A stretch of 14,702 bases of DNA from JBBAGE01 sp041655055 (GTDB taxonomy: Bacteria > Pseudomonadota > Alphaproteobacteria > Rhodobacterales > Rhodobacteraceae): the NCBI GenBank assembly GCA_041655055.1, contig JBBAGE010000045.1, forward strand, positions 1 to 14,702, read 5' to 3'. This document shows, piece after piece, positions 6,730 to 13,921 of the stretch (its first letter is position 1; each line of letters starts with the position of its first letter). The notes beneath the pieces are model-generated. The model saw only the letters and a program-made list of their open reading frames with translations, did not search any database and was not told the origin of the DNA. The position numbers were made by a program, and so were the translations under genes.

Positions 6730-7449
6730 TTATTCCTTTAGCGCTGCAAGGGCGGCGGCCAGATCGATCGCGCCATCATAAAGCGCGCGCCCCGAAATAG
6801 CGCCCGCGATCACGCCGGTATCGCGCAGGGCGATCAGATCGGCAAGCGACGCCACCCCACCCGAGGCAATGACAGGAATGCTGACAGCGCGGGCCAGCGC
6901 CTCGGTCGCGTCGATATTGGGGCCCTGCATGGCGCCATCGCGGTTGATATCGGTATAGATGATGGCGGCAACGCCCGCATCCTCATAGCTTTGGGCAAGA
7001 TCCCCGGCCATGACATCGGTTTCCTCGGCCCAGCCTTTGGTTGCGACGCGGCCATGGCGCGCATCTATGCCCACGGCCACCTGACCGGGGAAAGCGCGCG
7101 CAGCTTCGCGCACCAGGGCTGGATTTTCCACCGCCACCGTGCCCAAAATCACGCGCGCCACCCCACGGCCCAGCCAATGTTCAATCGTGGCCATATCGCG
7201 GATGCCGCCGCCAAGCTGCGCGGGCACGGGGCAGGCGGCCAGAATTGCCTCGACCGCGGCGCTGTTGACGGGGCTGCCGGCAAAGGCACCGTTCAGATCC
7301 ACCAGATGCAGCCATTCGCACCCGGCGCGCACGAATTCCTGCGCCTGAGCGGCGGGATTGTCGTTGAATATGGTGGCCTGGTCCATCTCGCCCTTGTAAA
7401 GGCGGACGGCCTGACCATCCTTGAGATCAATCGCGGGGTAAAGGATCAT
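6730..7449 (-). CDS. hisA: Phosphoribosylformimino-5-aminoimidazole carboxamide ribotide isomerase HisA
   Basis: Catalyses the Amadori rearrangement of ProFAR to PRFAR in histidine synthesis. It is a (beta/alpha)8 barrel of 239 residues, related to HisF. Asp8 in YPAIDLKDG is the general base and Asp129 in [15 protein letters not shown] the acid. AQLGGGIRD (77-85) and [13 protein letters not shown] bind the two substrate phosphates. A 34-base gap separates it from hisH upstream, and only a weak purine stretch precedes its ATG. It sits between hisH and hisF as in other Rhodobacterales. Confidence 0.97.
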   Translation of the reverse strand: MILYPAIDLKDGQAVRLYKGEMDQATIFNDNPAAQAQEFVRAGCEWLHLVDLNGAFAGSPVNSAAVEAILAACPVPAQLGGGIRDMATIEHWLGRGVARVILGTVAVENPALVREAARAFPGQVAVGIDARHGRVATKGWAEETDVMAGDLAQSYEDAGVAAIIYTDINRDGAMQGPNIDATEALARAVSIPVIASGGVASLADLIALRDTGVIAGAISGRALYDGAIDLAAALAALKE

Positions 7450-7483
7450 GGCAGACTTTCAGATCAAGGGGCGCGCCACGCGT

Positions 7484-8122
7484 TCATGGCGCCCAGGCAA
7501 GGAAATTCGCAATCAGGCGCAATCCGGCCTGCTGGCTTTTTTCGGGGTGAAACTGGGTGCCGAGGATATTATCCCGCCCGACAATGGCCGTGATATCACC
7601 GCCATAATCGACATGGGCCAGCCGTTCGCGGGCATTGGCGGCGCGGAAATGATAGGAATGGACGAAATAGGCATGATCGCCCGTCGCAATCCCGTCCAGC
7701 ACCGGGTGGGGATGATCGATCACGAGGTCATTCCAGCCCATATGTGGCACCTTTAACGCCCGCTCAGTGGGGGCGATCGGCACAACTTCGCCGCCGATCC
7801 AGCCGAAGCCGGGCATATCTTCGTATTCGCGGCCCCAGTCGGCCAACATCTGCATACCGACGCAAATGCCAAGAAACGGCCGCCCCTTGGTGATCACCGC
7901 CAATTCGATCGCGTCGAACAGCCCGCTGCGCCCGGTCAACTGCCGCTTGCAGGCCGGAAAGGCCCCGTCGCCGGGCAGCACGATGCGATCCGCCCGCGCC
8001 ACCATATCGGGATCGGCGGTGACGATCACTTCGCCAGCATCGGTTTCCGCAGCCATGCGTTGAAACGCCTTGGCGGCGGAATGCAGATTGCCCGAATCGT
8101 AATCAACAAGCGCGGTCAGCAT
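7484..8122 (-). CDS. hisH: Imidazole glycerol phosphate synthase glutaminase subunit HisH
   Basis: Class I glutamine amidotransferase of 212 residues that feeds ammonia to HisF. The catalytic triad is visible: Cys87 in FLGICVGMQML, and His192 and Glu194 in QFHPEKSQ. The oxyanion strand is LPGDGAF (49-55), and the HisF-contacting VPHMGWN (125-131) is intact. The gene lies 27 bases after hisB. I see no clear Shine-Dalgarno sequence before the ATG, so translation may depend on ribosomes finishing hisB. Confidence 0.97.
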   Translation of the reverse strand: MLTALVDYDSGNLHSAAKAFQRMAAETDAGEVIVTADPDMVARADRIVLPGDGAFPACKRQLTGRSGLFDAIELAVITKGRPFLGICVGMQMLADWGREYEDMPGFGWIGGEVVPIAPTERALKVPHMGWNDLVIDHPHPVLDGIATGDHAYFVHSYHFRAANARERLAHVDYGGDITAIVGRDNILGTQFHPEKSQQAGLRLIANFLAWAP

Positions 8123-8149
8123 GGGGCCAGTCTGGGCGTTGGGCGCGGC

Positions 8150-8737
8150 TCACAGCGCGCCTTTGGTGGAAGGAATCGCATCAGCCCGGCGCGGATCGGT
8201 TTCCAGCGCATCACGCAAGGCGCGGGCCAGCGATTTGAACGCAGCTTCGGCAATATGGTGGCTGTTGATGCCGTGCAGCATATCGATATGCAATGTGATA
8301 CCGCCATGGGTGGCAAAAGCCTGAAAAAATTCGCGCACCAATTCGCAATCGAACGTGCCGATCTGCGCCGTTGGCAGCGCCACATTCCACACCAGATAGG
8401 GCCGCCCCGACAGGTCAAGCGCCGTGCGCACCAGCGCGTCATCCATCGGCAACAGGCACGATCCATATCGCCGGATGCCGGTTTTATCGCCGATGGCCCG
8501 CGTCAGCGCCTGCCCAAGCGCGATGCCGGTATCCTCGACCGTGTGGTGATCGTCGATATGGGTATCGCCCACGGCGCGCACGCGCATATCGATCAACGCA
8601 TGGCGGGCCAGTTGATCAAGCATGTGATCGAAAAAGCCGACGCCGGTATCATTATCATACTGGCCGGTGCCATCGAGGTTGATCTCGACCGAAATGTCGG
8701 TCTCGGCGGTTTTTCGGGTGATTGAGGCTGTGCGCAT
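8150..8737 (-). CDS. hisB: Imidazoleglycerol-phosphate dehydratase HisB
   Basis: Mn2+-dependent dehydratase converting imidazole-glycerol phosphate to imidazole-acetol phosphate. It has 195 residues, so it is the monofunctional type and lacks the histidinol-phosphatase domain found in enterobacteria. The metal-binding motifs are all present: [12 protein letters not shown] (35-46), [18 protein letters not shown] (60-77) and [13 protein letters not shown] (156-168), with the usual STKG near the end. GGAG lies 7 bases before the ATG at 8737. It is the first gene of the his cluster; a promoter and an inverted repeat lie just upstream. Confidence 0.97.
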   Translation of the reverse strand: MRTASITRKTAETDISVEINLDGTGQYDNDTGVGFFDHMLDQLARHALIDMRVRAVGDTHIDDHHTVEDTGIALGQALTRAIGDKTGIRRYGSCLLPMDDALVRTALDLSGRPYLVWNVALPTAQIGTFDCELVREFFQAFATHGGITLHIDMLHGINSHHIAEAAFKSLARALRDALETDPRRADAIPSTKGAL

Positions 8738-8745
8738 CGGGAACT

Positions 8746-8800
8746 CCGCTGGTCTGCCGCCTTATAGGCGGGCCGCGCGGCTATTCCAAGGGACCAGCGG
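8746..8800. repeat. Nine-base inverted repeat bracketing the hisB promoter
   Basis: CCGCTGGTC at 8746-8754 and its exact reverse complement GACCAGCGG at 8792-8800, separated by 37 bases. Inside are a 5-base-pair hairpin CCGCC-TTATA-GGCGG (8757-8771) and the palindrome GCCGCGCGGC (8772-8781). The arm nearest hisB touches its ribosome site. Confidence 0.6.
8761..8789 (-). promoter_or_regulatory. Promoter of the his operon (hisB)
   Basis: Minus-strand TTGGAA (8784-8789), a 17-base spacer and TATAAG (8761-8766). Transcription would start near 8754, leaving a 17-base leader that holds the GGAG ribosome site. Confidence 0.5.
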
Positions 8801-8822
8801 CGCAAAATGCCCGATAGTTTAC

Positions 8823-8859
8823 GGAAATCCCGCTTTCCCCGAAGGGAAATATTCATTTC
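8823..8859 (-). other. Overlapping alternative hairpins between tRNA-Gly and hisB
   Basis: On the minus strand TTTCCC-TTCG-GGGAAA (8834-8849) forms a 6-base-pair stem with a C(UUCG)G tetraloop, an unusually stable RNA hairpin. It overlaps two competing stems, GAAAT/ATTTC (8846-8859) and GGAAA/TTTCC (8823-8838). No T-run follows, so it is not a standard terminator. It may mark the 3' end or processing of the tRNA-Gly transcript. Confidence 0.4.
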
Positions 8860-8874
8860 AACCTGTGAGAAAAT

Positions 8875-8949
8875 TGGAGCGGGCGATGAGATTCGAACTC
8901 ACGACCCTAACCTTGGCAAGGTTATGCTCTACCCCTGAGCTACGCCCGC
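8875..8949 (-). tRNA. tRNA-Gly (anticodon GCC)
   Basis: On the minus strand GCGGGCG pairs with CGCCCGC (8879-8885). The D arm contains GCTCAGGGGTAGAGC. The anticodon stem TAACC/GGTTA closes the loop TTGCCAA with anticodon GCC, and the T arm is GTGAGTTCGAATCTCAT. The discriminator is T, and CCA is encoded at 8875-8877. Length is 75 bases. Confidence 0.97.
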
Positions 8950-8969
8950 ATCCGTTGGGTGAGGGATCA

Positions 8970-8996
8970 TTTATACGGGGCGTCCCAAGGCTGCAA
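8970..8996 (-). promoter_or_regulatory. Promoter of tRNA-Gly
   Basis: Minus-strand TTGCAG (8991-8996) and TATAAAT (-10, at 8969-8975), about 15-17 bases apart depending on the register. Predicted start is near 8963, about 14 bases before the mature tRNA 5' end. Confidence 0.5.
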
Positions 8997-9044
8997 GGGC
9001 AAAAATACGTTTTTTCATTTTTCCCCGATTTTCGGCAAAAACGG

Positions 9045-9059
9045 GAACATAGGGCGAAC
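9045..9059. promoter_or_regulatory. LexA (SOS) box upstream of the UvrD-family helicase gene
   Basis: GAAC-N7-GAAC (GAACATAGGGCGAAC), the reverse complement of the alphaproteobacterial LexA operator GTTC-N7-GTTC, with all eight consensus bases matched. It ends 41 bases before the helicase ATG, just upstream of the putative -35 region. The DNA-repair role of the downstream gene makes SOS control plausible. Confidence 0.65.
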
Positions 9060-9064
9060 AAGTC

Positions 9065-9099
9065 TTTCCCTTCGTTTGCGATCTGATTAGACTGGCGAC
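9065..9099 (+). promoter_or_regulatory. Promoter of the helicase gene, probably leaderless
   Basis: TAGACT (9088-9093) is followed by exactly six bases and then the ATG at 9100, which places the expected transcription start on the A of the start codon. A poor -35 match, TTTCCC, lies at 9065-9070. There is no Shine-Dalgarno sequence. Confidence 0.4.
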
Positions 9100-11535
9100 A
9101 TGAGCATGCAAGACGACGCCACCCCCAATGAATCTGCGCCGACCCGCCCGCGGCTAAGCGAAATGGCCATGGCCGCGCGGCCTGCCGGGCCTGCGCATTA
9201 CCTTGATGATCTTAACGCCGCGCAGCGCGCCGCGGTCGAGGCCGTGGATGGCCCGGTGCTGATGCTTGCAGGTGCGGGCACGGGGAAAACCAAGGCACTG
9301 ACCACGCGGATTGCGCATCTCATCAACACGGGCCGCGCCTTTCCAAGCCAAATTCTGGCGGTGACATTCACCAACAAGGCGGCGCGGGAAATGAAGGATC
9401 GGATTGGCCGGCTGTTGGGAAATACGCTTGAAGGGACGCCGTGGATGGGCACCTTCCATTCGATATGCGTCAAGCTGTTGCGCCGGCATGCGGAATTGGT
9501 GGGCCTGAAGCCTAACTTTACAATTTTAGACAAAGATGACCAGATTCGGCTTATTAAGCGGATTCTTGAAGCGGAGCGTGTTGATCAGAAGCGATGGACC
9601 GATCGCTGGGTTGCTGCGCATATTGATAACTATAAAAACCGCGCAATTCGCGCGGATGCAGTTAATCCCGATTCAGGGCCGTTTGTTGAGCGAATTGTTG
9701 ACGCAGCACGGGATAAGACTGGACACACACGCTCGGTTGGAATGATTTATACCCAGTATCAGGATCGGCTGCGCGCGCTTAATGCCGTCGATTTCGGCGA
9801 TCTGCTGCTGCATATGGTGGCGATTTTCCAAAACCACCCGGATGTGCTGGCGCAGTATCAGCGGCAGTTTCGTTATATTCTGGTGGACGAGTATCAAGAT
9901 ACCAACGTCGCCCAATATATGTGGCTGCGGCTGCTGGCGAGCGGGCATCGCAACATCTGTTGCGTGGGCGATGATGATCAGTCGATCTATGGTTGGCGCG
10001 GGGCCGAAGTCGGCAATATCTTGCGTTTCGAGAGCGATTTTCCCGGCGCGACCGTGATCCGGCTTGAACAGAATTACCGCTCGACCCCGCATATTTTGGG
10101 CGCGGCCTCGGGTGTGATTGCAGGCAATCAGGGCCGGCTTGGCAAGGAATTGTGGACCGACGCATCCGATGGCGAAAAAGTCCGCCTGATCGGCCATTGG
10201 GACGGCGAAGAAGAAGCCCGCTGGATCGGCGAGGAAATCGAGGCCCTGCAGCGCGGCACCCGGGGCCTGCGTGGCTATAGCCTTGATGACATGGCGATTC
10301 TGGTGCGCGCCAGCCACCAGATGCGCGCATTCGAGGATCGTTTCCTGTCGATCGGTCTGCCTTACCGCGTGATTGGCGGCCCGCGCTTTTACGAGCGGTT
10401 GGAAATTCGCGATGCGATGGCCTATTTCCGCGTCGTCGTCAGCCCCAGCGATGATCTGGCGTTCGAGCGGATCGTGAACACCCCCAAACGCGGATTGGGT
10501 GAAAAGGGGCTGCAAAGCATTCAGGTGCTGGCGCGCGAGCGTGGCATCAGCCTGTTTGACGCCACCCGCGCCGCGTTGGCCGAAGGTGCGCTGGGCGGCA
10601 AGGCGCGCGGGGCGGTGACGCAGTTGATGGCGCAATTCGCGCGCTGGCAGATGCTGGCGCAGACCCCGCCGCGGCAGGCGGTGGTGGTGGACGATGATGT
10701 GTTCGAACGCGACGCCGATGCGCCCATCAGCCATATCGAACTGGCTGAACAGATTTTGGACGAATCGGGCTATACCGCCATGTGGCAGGCCGACAAGAAT
10801 CCCGACGCGGCGGGGCGGCTTGAAAACCTCAAGGAATTGGTCAAGGCGCTGGAACAGTTTGAAAACCTGCAGGGGTTTTTGGAACATGTCGCGCTGATCA
10901 TGGATAACGAATCCGAACGCGATGGCGCCAAAGTATCGATCATGACATTGCATGGCGCCAAGGGGCTGGAATTTCCGGTCGTGTTTTTGCCCGGCTGGGA
11001 AGACGGGCTGTTTCCCAGCCAGCGCAGCATGGATGAAAGCGGTGTGAAGGGGCTGGAGGAAGAACGCCGTCTGGCCTATGTCGGCATCACCCGGGCCGAG
11101 GAAATCTGCACCATATCCTTTGCCGCGAATCGGCGGGTTTATGGCCAGTGGCAAAGCGCGCTGCCATCGCGGTTCATCGATGAATTGCCGCCCGAACATG
11201 TGGATGTGCTGACGCCTTCGGGGCTTTATGGGCATGCGGCCAGCACCAGCACGATCGACAGCAAGGCCGCGCGCGCCGATGTTTATAATTCACCGGGCTG
11301 GAAACGGCTGCAACAGGCACAGACTGCGCGGCCGGTGCGCCCCGTGGTGATCGATGCCCAGGCGGTTGCCTCATTTACCAAGGGCGCGCGCGTCTTTCAC
11401 CAGAAATTCGGCTATGGCACCGTCATGGGGATCGAGGCTGACAAGCTCGATATCGAATTCGACCATGCAGGTGCCAAAAAGGTCGTGGCGAAATTCATCG
11501 TGCCCGCCGAACAGGCAGGCGATGTGCCGTTTTAG
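9100..11535 (+). CDS. uvrD: UvrD/Rep-family ATP-dependent 3'-5' DNA helicase
   Basis: Superfamily 1A helicase of 811 residues, normal for UvrD/PcrA, which unwinds DNA in nucleotide-excision and mismatch repair and strips RecA. Motifs in order: Q motif LNAAQRAAVE (38-47), Walker A AGAGTGKT (57-64), Ia FTNKAAREMK (90-99), II VDEYQDT (262-268), III GDDDQSIYGWRGA (290-302), IV LEQNYRST (322-329), V SIMTLHGAKGLEFPVVFLPG and VI EEERRLAYVGITRAEE. The C-terminus has a Tudor-like RNA-polymerase-binding segment, HQKFGYGTVMGIEADKLDIEF, as in UvrD/PcrA. The ATG at 9100 is favoured over the one at 9106 by promoter spacing. Codon use changes sharply in residues about 138-220 (subdomain 1B). Its stop codon overlaps that of the convergent lipoprotein gene. 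Confidence 0.93.
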   Translation: MSMQDDATPNESAPTRPRLSEMAMAARPAGPAHYLDDLNAAQRAAVEAVDGPVLMLAGAGTGKTKALTTRIAHLINTGRAFPSQILAVTFTNKAAREMKDRIGRLLGNTLEGTPWMGTFHSICVKLLRRHAELVGLKPNFTILDKDDQIRLIKRILEAERVDQKRWTDRWVAAHIDNYKNRAIRADAVNPDSGPFVERIVDAARDKTGHTRSVGMIYTQYQDRLRALNAVDFGDLLLHMVAIFQNHPDVLAQYQRQFRYILVDEYQDTNVAQYMWLRLLASGHRNICCVGDDDQSIYGWRGAEVGNILRFESDFPGATVIRLEQNYRSTPHILGAASGVIAGNQGRLGKELWTDASDGEKVRLIGHWDGEEEARWIGEEIEALQRGTRGLRGYSLDDMAILVRASHQMRAFEDRFLSIGLPYRVIGGPRFYERLEIRDAMAYFRVVVSPSDDLAFERIVNTPKRGLGEKGLQSIQVLARERGISLFDATRAALAEGALGGKARGAVTQLMAQFARWQMLAQTPPRQAVVVDDDVFERDADAPISHIELAEQILDESGYTAMWQADKNPDAAGRLENLKELVKALEQFENLQGFLEHVALIMDNESERDGAKVSIMTLHGAKGLEFPVVFLPGWEDGLFPSQRSMDESGVKGLEEERRLAYVGITRAEEICTISFAANRRVYGQWQSALPSRFIDELPPEHVDVLTPSGLYGHAASTSTIDSKAARADVYNSPGWKRLQQAQTARPVRPVVIDAQAVASFTKGARVFHQKFGYGTVMGIEADKLDIEFDHAGAKKVVAKFIVPAEQAGDVPF

Positions 11536-12176
11536 CGTGCCGCCACCCGCGCCCCAAGGCTTGCGAGCGTCCAGGCGGTGAACTCATCCATCAGGTTTGC
11601 GGCCGCGCGATCAAAGGCCGCGACCAGAACCAGCGTATCGGTGGATGCGGCCTCGGCGCGGGCGGTGAATGTGCGGCTGGCGATGATGCGCGTATCCGAT
11701 TCGCGCAAGATCCGCGCCGTCATGCGCAGGTTCACGAGCGGGGCGGCATCGGCATCGGGCTGTTCGGCCTGAAAATCCACCAATTCGGTGACGATGGCAA
11801 AATCCCCGCCCGGCCCCAGGGGGCGGCGCGCGACATAGCGCACGGCATTGCTGCGTTCCAGCGCGCGCACCATCAGCGTTTGCACCATGACCGGCGCAGG
11901 TTCGCCCCAGCGGGCTTCGGGCAGATATTGCGCCTGAAAGGCATTGGGCCGGATCATGATCCGGTCGGTATCCAGCGCGCCGCTGGTGGTGGGCAATTCC
12001 ACGATGATATCGCGCGCAAGCGGCGCGCCGCTTGCCACCACACCGGCGTTTTCGGCGCGCAGTTCATAGACTTCAAGCGGGGTGGTGGCATCGCTGAGCG
12101 CGGAAATGGCGCTGCAACCGGCCAAAAGCGTCAGGGCGGCAATGGCAATAGCGGGGCGGAGCATGGCGGGCCTCAT
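11532..12176 (-). CDS. ABC-type transport auxiliary lipoprotein (PqiC-like)
   Basis: Lipoprotein of 214 residues. The signal peptide has a hydrophobic core AIAALTLLA and a lipobox LAGC with the lipidated Cys at 21; Ser at +2 of the mature protein favours outer-membrane sorting. The rest matches the PqiC/ABC auxiliary lipoprotein family: PLEVYELRA, IIVELPTTSGALDTDRIMIR, a RW just after QYLPEA, and a C-terminal AAANLMDEFTAWTL helix. Such proteins anchor MCE lipid-transport assemblies at the outer membrane. Its ATG overlaps the stop of the MCE gene as ATGA, which indicates coupled translation and a shared complex. A second ATG at 12164 is possible but lacks that link. Confidence 0.85.
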   Translation of the reverse strand: MRPAMLRPAIAIAALTLLAGCSAISALSDATTPLEVYELRAENAGVVASGAPLARDIIVELPTTSGALDTDRIMIRPNAFQAQYLPEARWGEPAPVMVQTLMVRALERSNAVRYVARRPLGPGGDFAIVTELVDFQAEQPDADAAPLVNLRMTARILRESDTRIIASRTFTARAEAASTDTLVLVAAFDRAAANLMDEFTAWTLASLGARVAAR

Positions 12177-13915
12177 CTTCTGCGGAAATCGGGGGTTTGC
12201 TGGTTCAGAAAGAAGCGCGCCGGATCGCGCTGGATCTGGGTGGTCAGTTGATCGAGATTTTCGATCAGATTGCGGGTTTCCTGTGCCAGCCGCGCGAAAT
12301 TGGGCAGGGCGCCGGCGGCAAAGGCCTGAACCGGGGCACCGGCACTGGTGACGACGCTTTGGAATTCGGCAAATGCGGCCTCGGCGGCGGCGCTGGCGGC
12401 GCGCAGATCGGCGGTAATGGTGGGGATATCAGCCGCCACCAGCCCGATCGCGCCGTTCAGCTCGGCCAAAGTGGTGCGCAGATCATCGGTGATGGCGCTG
12501 ATATCCTCGTTGATCACGCGGTCGGCGCCGACAAAGGCGCTTTCGGCGGCGCCAAGCGCGCGTTCGCCGGTTTCCAGCGCGGAATTGATCGCCGAAAGGG
12601 TGGTATTGGCGTTGTTGAATGTCGTCGTGACAGTGGTAAGCGAGGTTTCGGCATCGCTGATCAGCCCTTCGACGCGGCCCGATGCCTGGCTGATATCGCG
12701 CCCTACCTCGGTGACGGTGCGCGATGCCACCTCGGTCGCGGTGCGGATATCGGCGATGATCGCGGGCAGATCATTTTGCGCGGCGGCATTGATGGTTTGC
12801 ACGGCTTCGGTCGTTTCGGCCAGCGCGGCGCGGGCATCGGCCACCAGCGCGGTGCCGTCCTCGGCGATAAAGCGGTTAAGCTGGGCAGAGGCTTCGTCGA
12901 TGCCGCTTAGCGTGCCATCGATGCGGGCCAGAACGGCATCGGCGGCGGCGATCGTAGCCTCGGCTTCGGACAGGCGGGCAGTGGCCGCAACCCCGGTGGC
13001 GCGATAGGTGCCCAAAGTGGCGCGCGCATCGATGATCACATCGCTGAATTGTTCGCGCATTTGTTCAAGCATTGTGCGCAGCGCATCGGTCGTGGTGGTC
13101 AGATCATCGGTGATATAGGTCTGCGCCACGGAAATCACATCGCGCGCACCGGTGATGGTTTCGATCCCCTCATAAAGCGCGACGCGGCCTTCTTCGGCCA
13201 GATCACCGATCGATCCCAGTGTGGTATCGGCGGTGGCCAGCACCACGGTAATCGCGCCGGTCAGCTCGTCCAGCGTGGCGTTAAAGGCGTCGATCTGTTC
13301 GGCAAAGCCCGAAATCGAGCCGGTGATATCGGAAAAGGATTCCAGCGATTGCGCGAAATTATCCGAGGCATCTTCAAGATTGCCCAAAATCCGATCCACC
13401 CGCCCGCGATTTTCGCCGCCAAGGCTGTTGGATATTTCCTGCACGATCAGCAACATTTCGCTGAGCAGTTCCGGCCCGTCTTCGGACAGGCTTTGCAGGA
13501 TCGAGCGGCCCGATTGAATTTCCGGGATCTCGCCCTCGGGGCCACGGCGCAGCAGCGCCGCATCCGGCGTGCCGGCGGTGATGCCGACATAGGCCACGCC
13601 GGTGACGCCCTGCGATTCGATCGTGGCGATACTGTCCTCGCGGATCGGGGTCTCGGCGCCGACCTCGATCCGGACGCTGATTGCGCCTTCGCCGCCCGGC
13701 GACAGGCCCACAGCCACCACACGCCCCACCGGCAGGCCGCTGAAACGCACGTCAGACGCATTGTTCAGCCCCGATACCGATGAAAAGGTGATGTCGTAAT
13801 AGGCAAATTGCCGGTCGAGTTCGACCCGCGCGAACCAGAGCAAGAACGCCAGAATTCCGATGGCGCCGGCCAGGGCGAAAGCCCCGATCAATATGTAATT
13901 CGCCCGTGTCTCCAT
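12173..13915 (-). CDS. MCE (MlaD-type) lipid-transport protein with a long helical C-terminal region
   Basis: Periplasmic substrate-binding subunit of an MCE lipid ABC transporter, 580 residues. One N-terminal membrane helix (about 7-29) anchors it in the inner membrane. A single MCE domain follows (about 39-115), with FSSVSGLNNASDVRFSGLPV, VRIEVGAETPIREDS and TGVAYVGITAG. Residues about 130-560 are Ala/Thr/Ser/Asp-rich, nearly free of proline and with no cysteine; they look like long helices with heptad-like spacing. In the family such regions bundle across the hexamer and extend the channel toward the outer membrane. E. coli MlaD, at 183 residues, lacks this. The end DPARFFLNQQTPDF is typical of the Rhodobacterales form. 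It starts 6 bases after the ATPase gene. Confidence 0.9.
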   Translation of the reverse strand: METRANYILIGAFALAGAIGILAFLLWFARVELDRQFAYYDITFSSVSGLNNASDVRFSGLPVGRVVAVGLSPGGEGAISVRIEVGAETPIREDSIATIESQGVTGVAYVGITAGTPDAALLRRGPEGEIPEIQSGRSILQSLSEDGPELLSEMLLIVQEISNSLGGENRGRVDRILGNLEDASDNFAQSLESFSDITGSISGFAEQIDAFNATLDELTGAITVVLATADTTLGSIGDLAEEGRVALYEGIETITGARDVISVAQTYITDDLTTTTDALRTMLEQMREQFSDVIIDARATLGTYRATGVAATARLSEAEATIAAADAVLARIDGTLSGIDEASAQLNRFIAEDGTALVADARAALAETTEAVQTINAAAQNDLPAIIADIRTATEVASRTVTEVGRDISQASGRVEGLISDAETSLTTVTTTFNNANTTLSAINSALETGERALGAAESAFVGADRVINEDISAITDDLRTTLAELNGAIGLVAADIPTITADLRAASAAAEAAFAEFQSVVTSAGAPVQAFAAGALPNFARLAQETRNLIENLDQLTTQIQRDPARFFLNQQTPDFRRR

Positions 13916-13921
13916 CGTGGT

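Noticed and set aside
6001..6741. 246-codon plus-strand frame opposite hisF
   Set aside because: It is a His/Gly/Arg-rich shadow of hisF with no recognisable domain.
8593..8856. Leader peptide for his attenuation upstream of hisB
   Set aside because: The frame starting at 8856 has no run of histidine codons and reads on through the start of hisB.
9673..11235. 520-codon open frame antisense to the helicase gene
   Set aside because: It mirrors the helicase codons, has no family features, and the plus strand carries all helicase motifs. Long antisense frames are common in GC-rich DNA.
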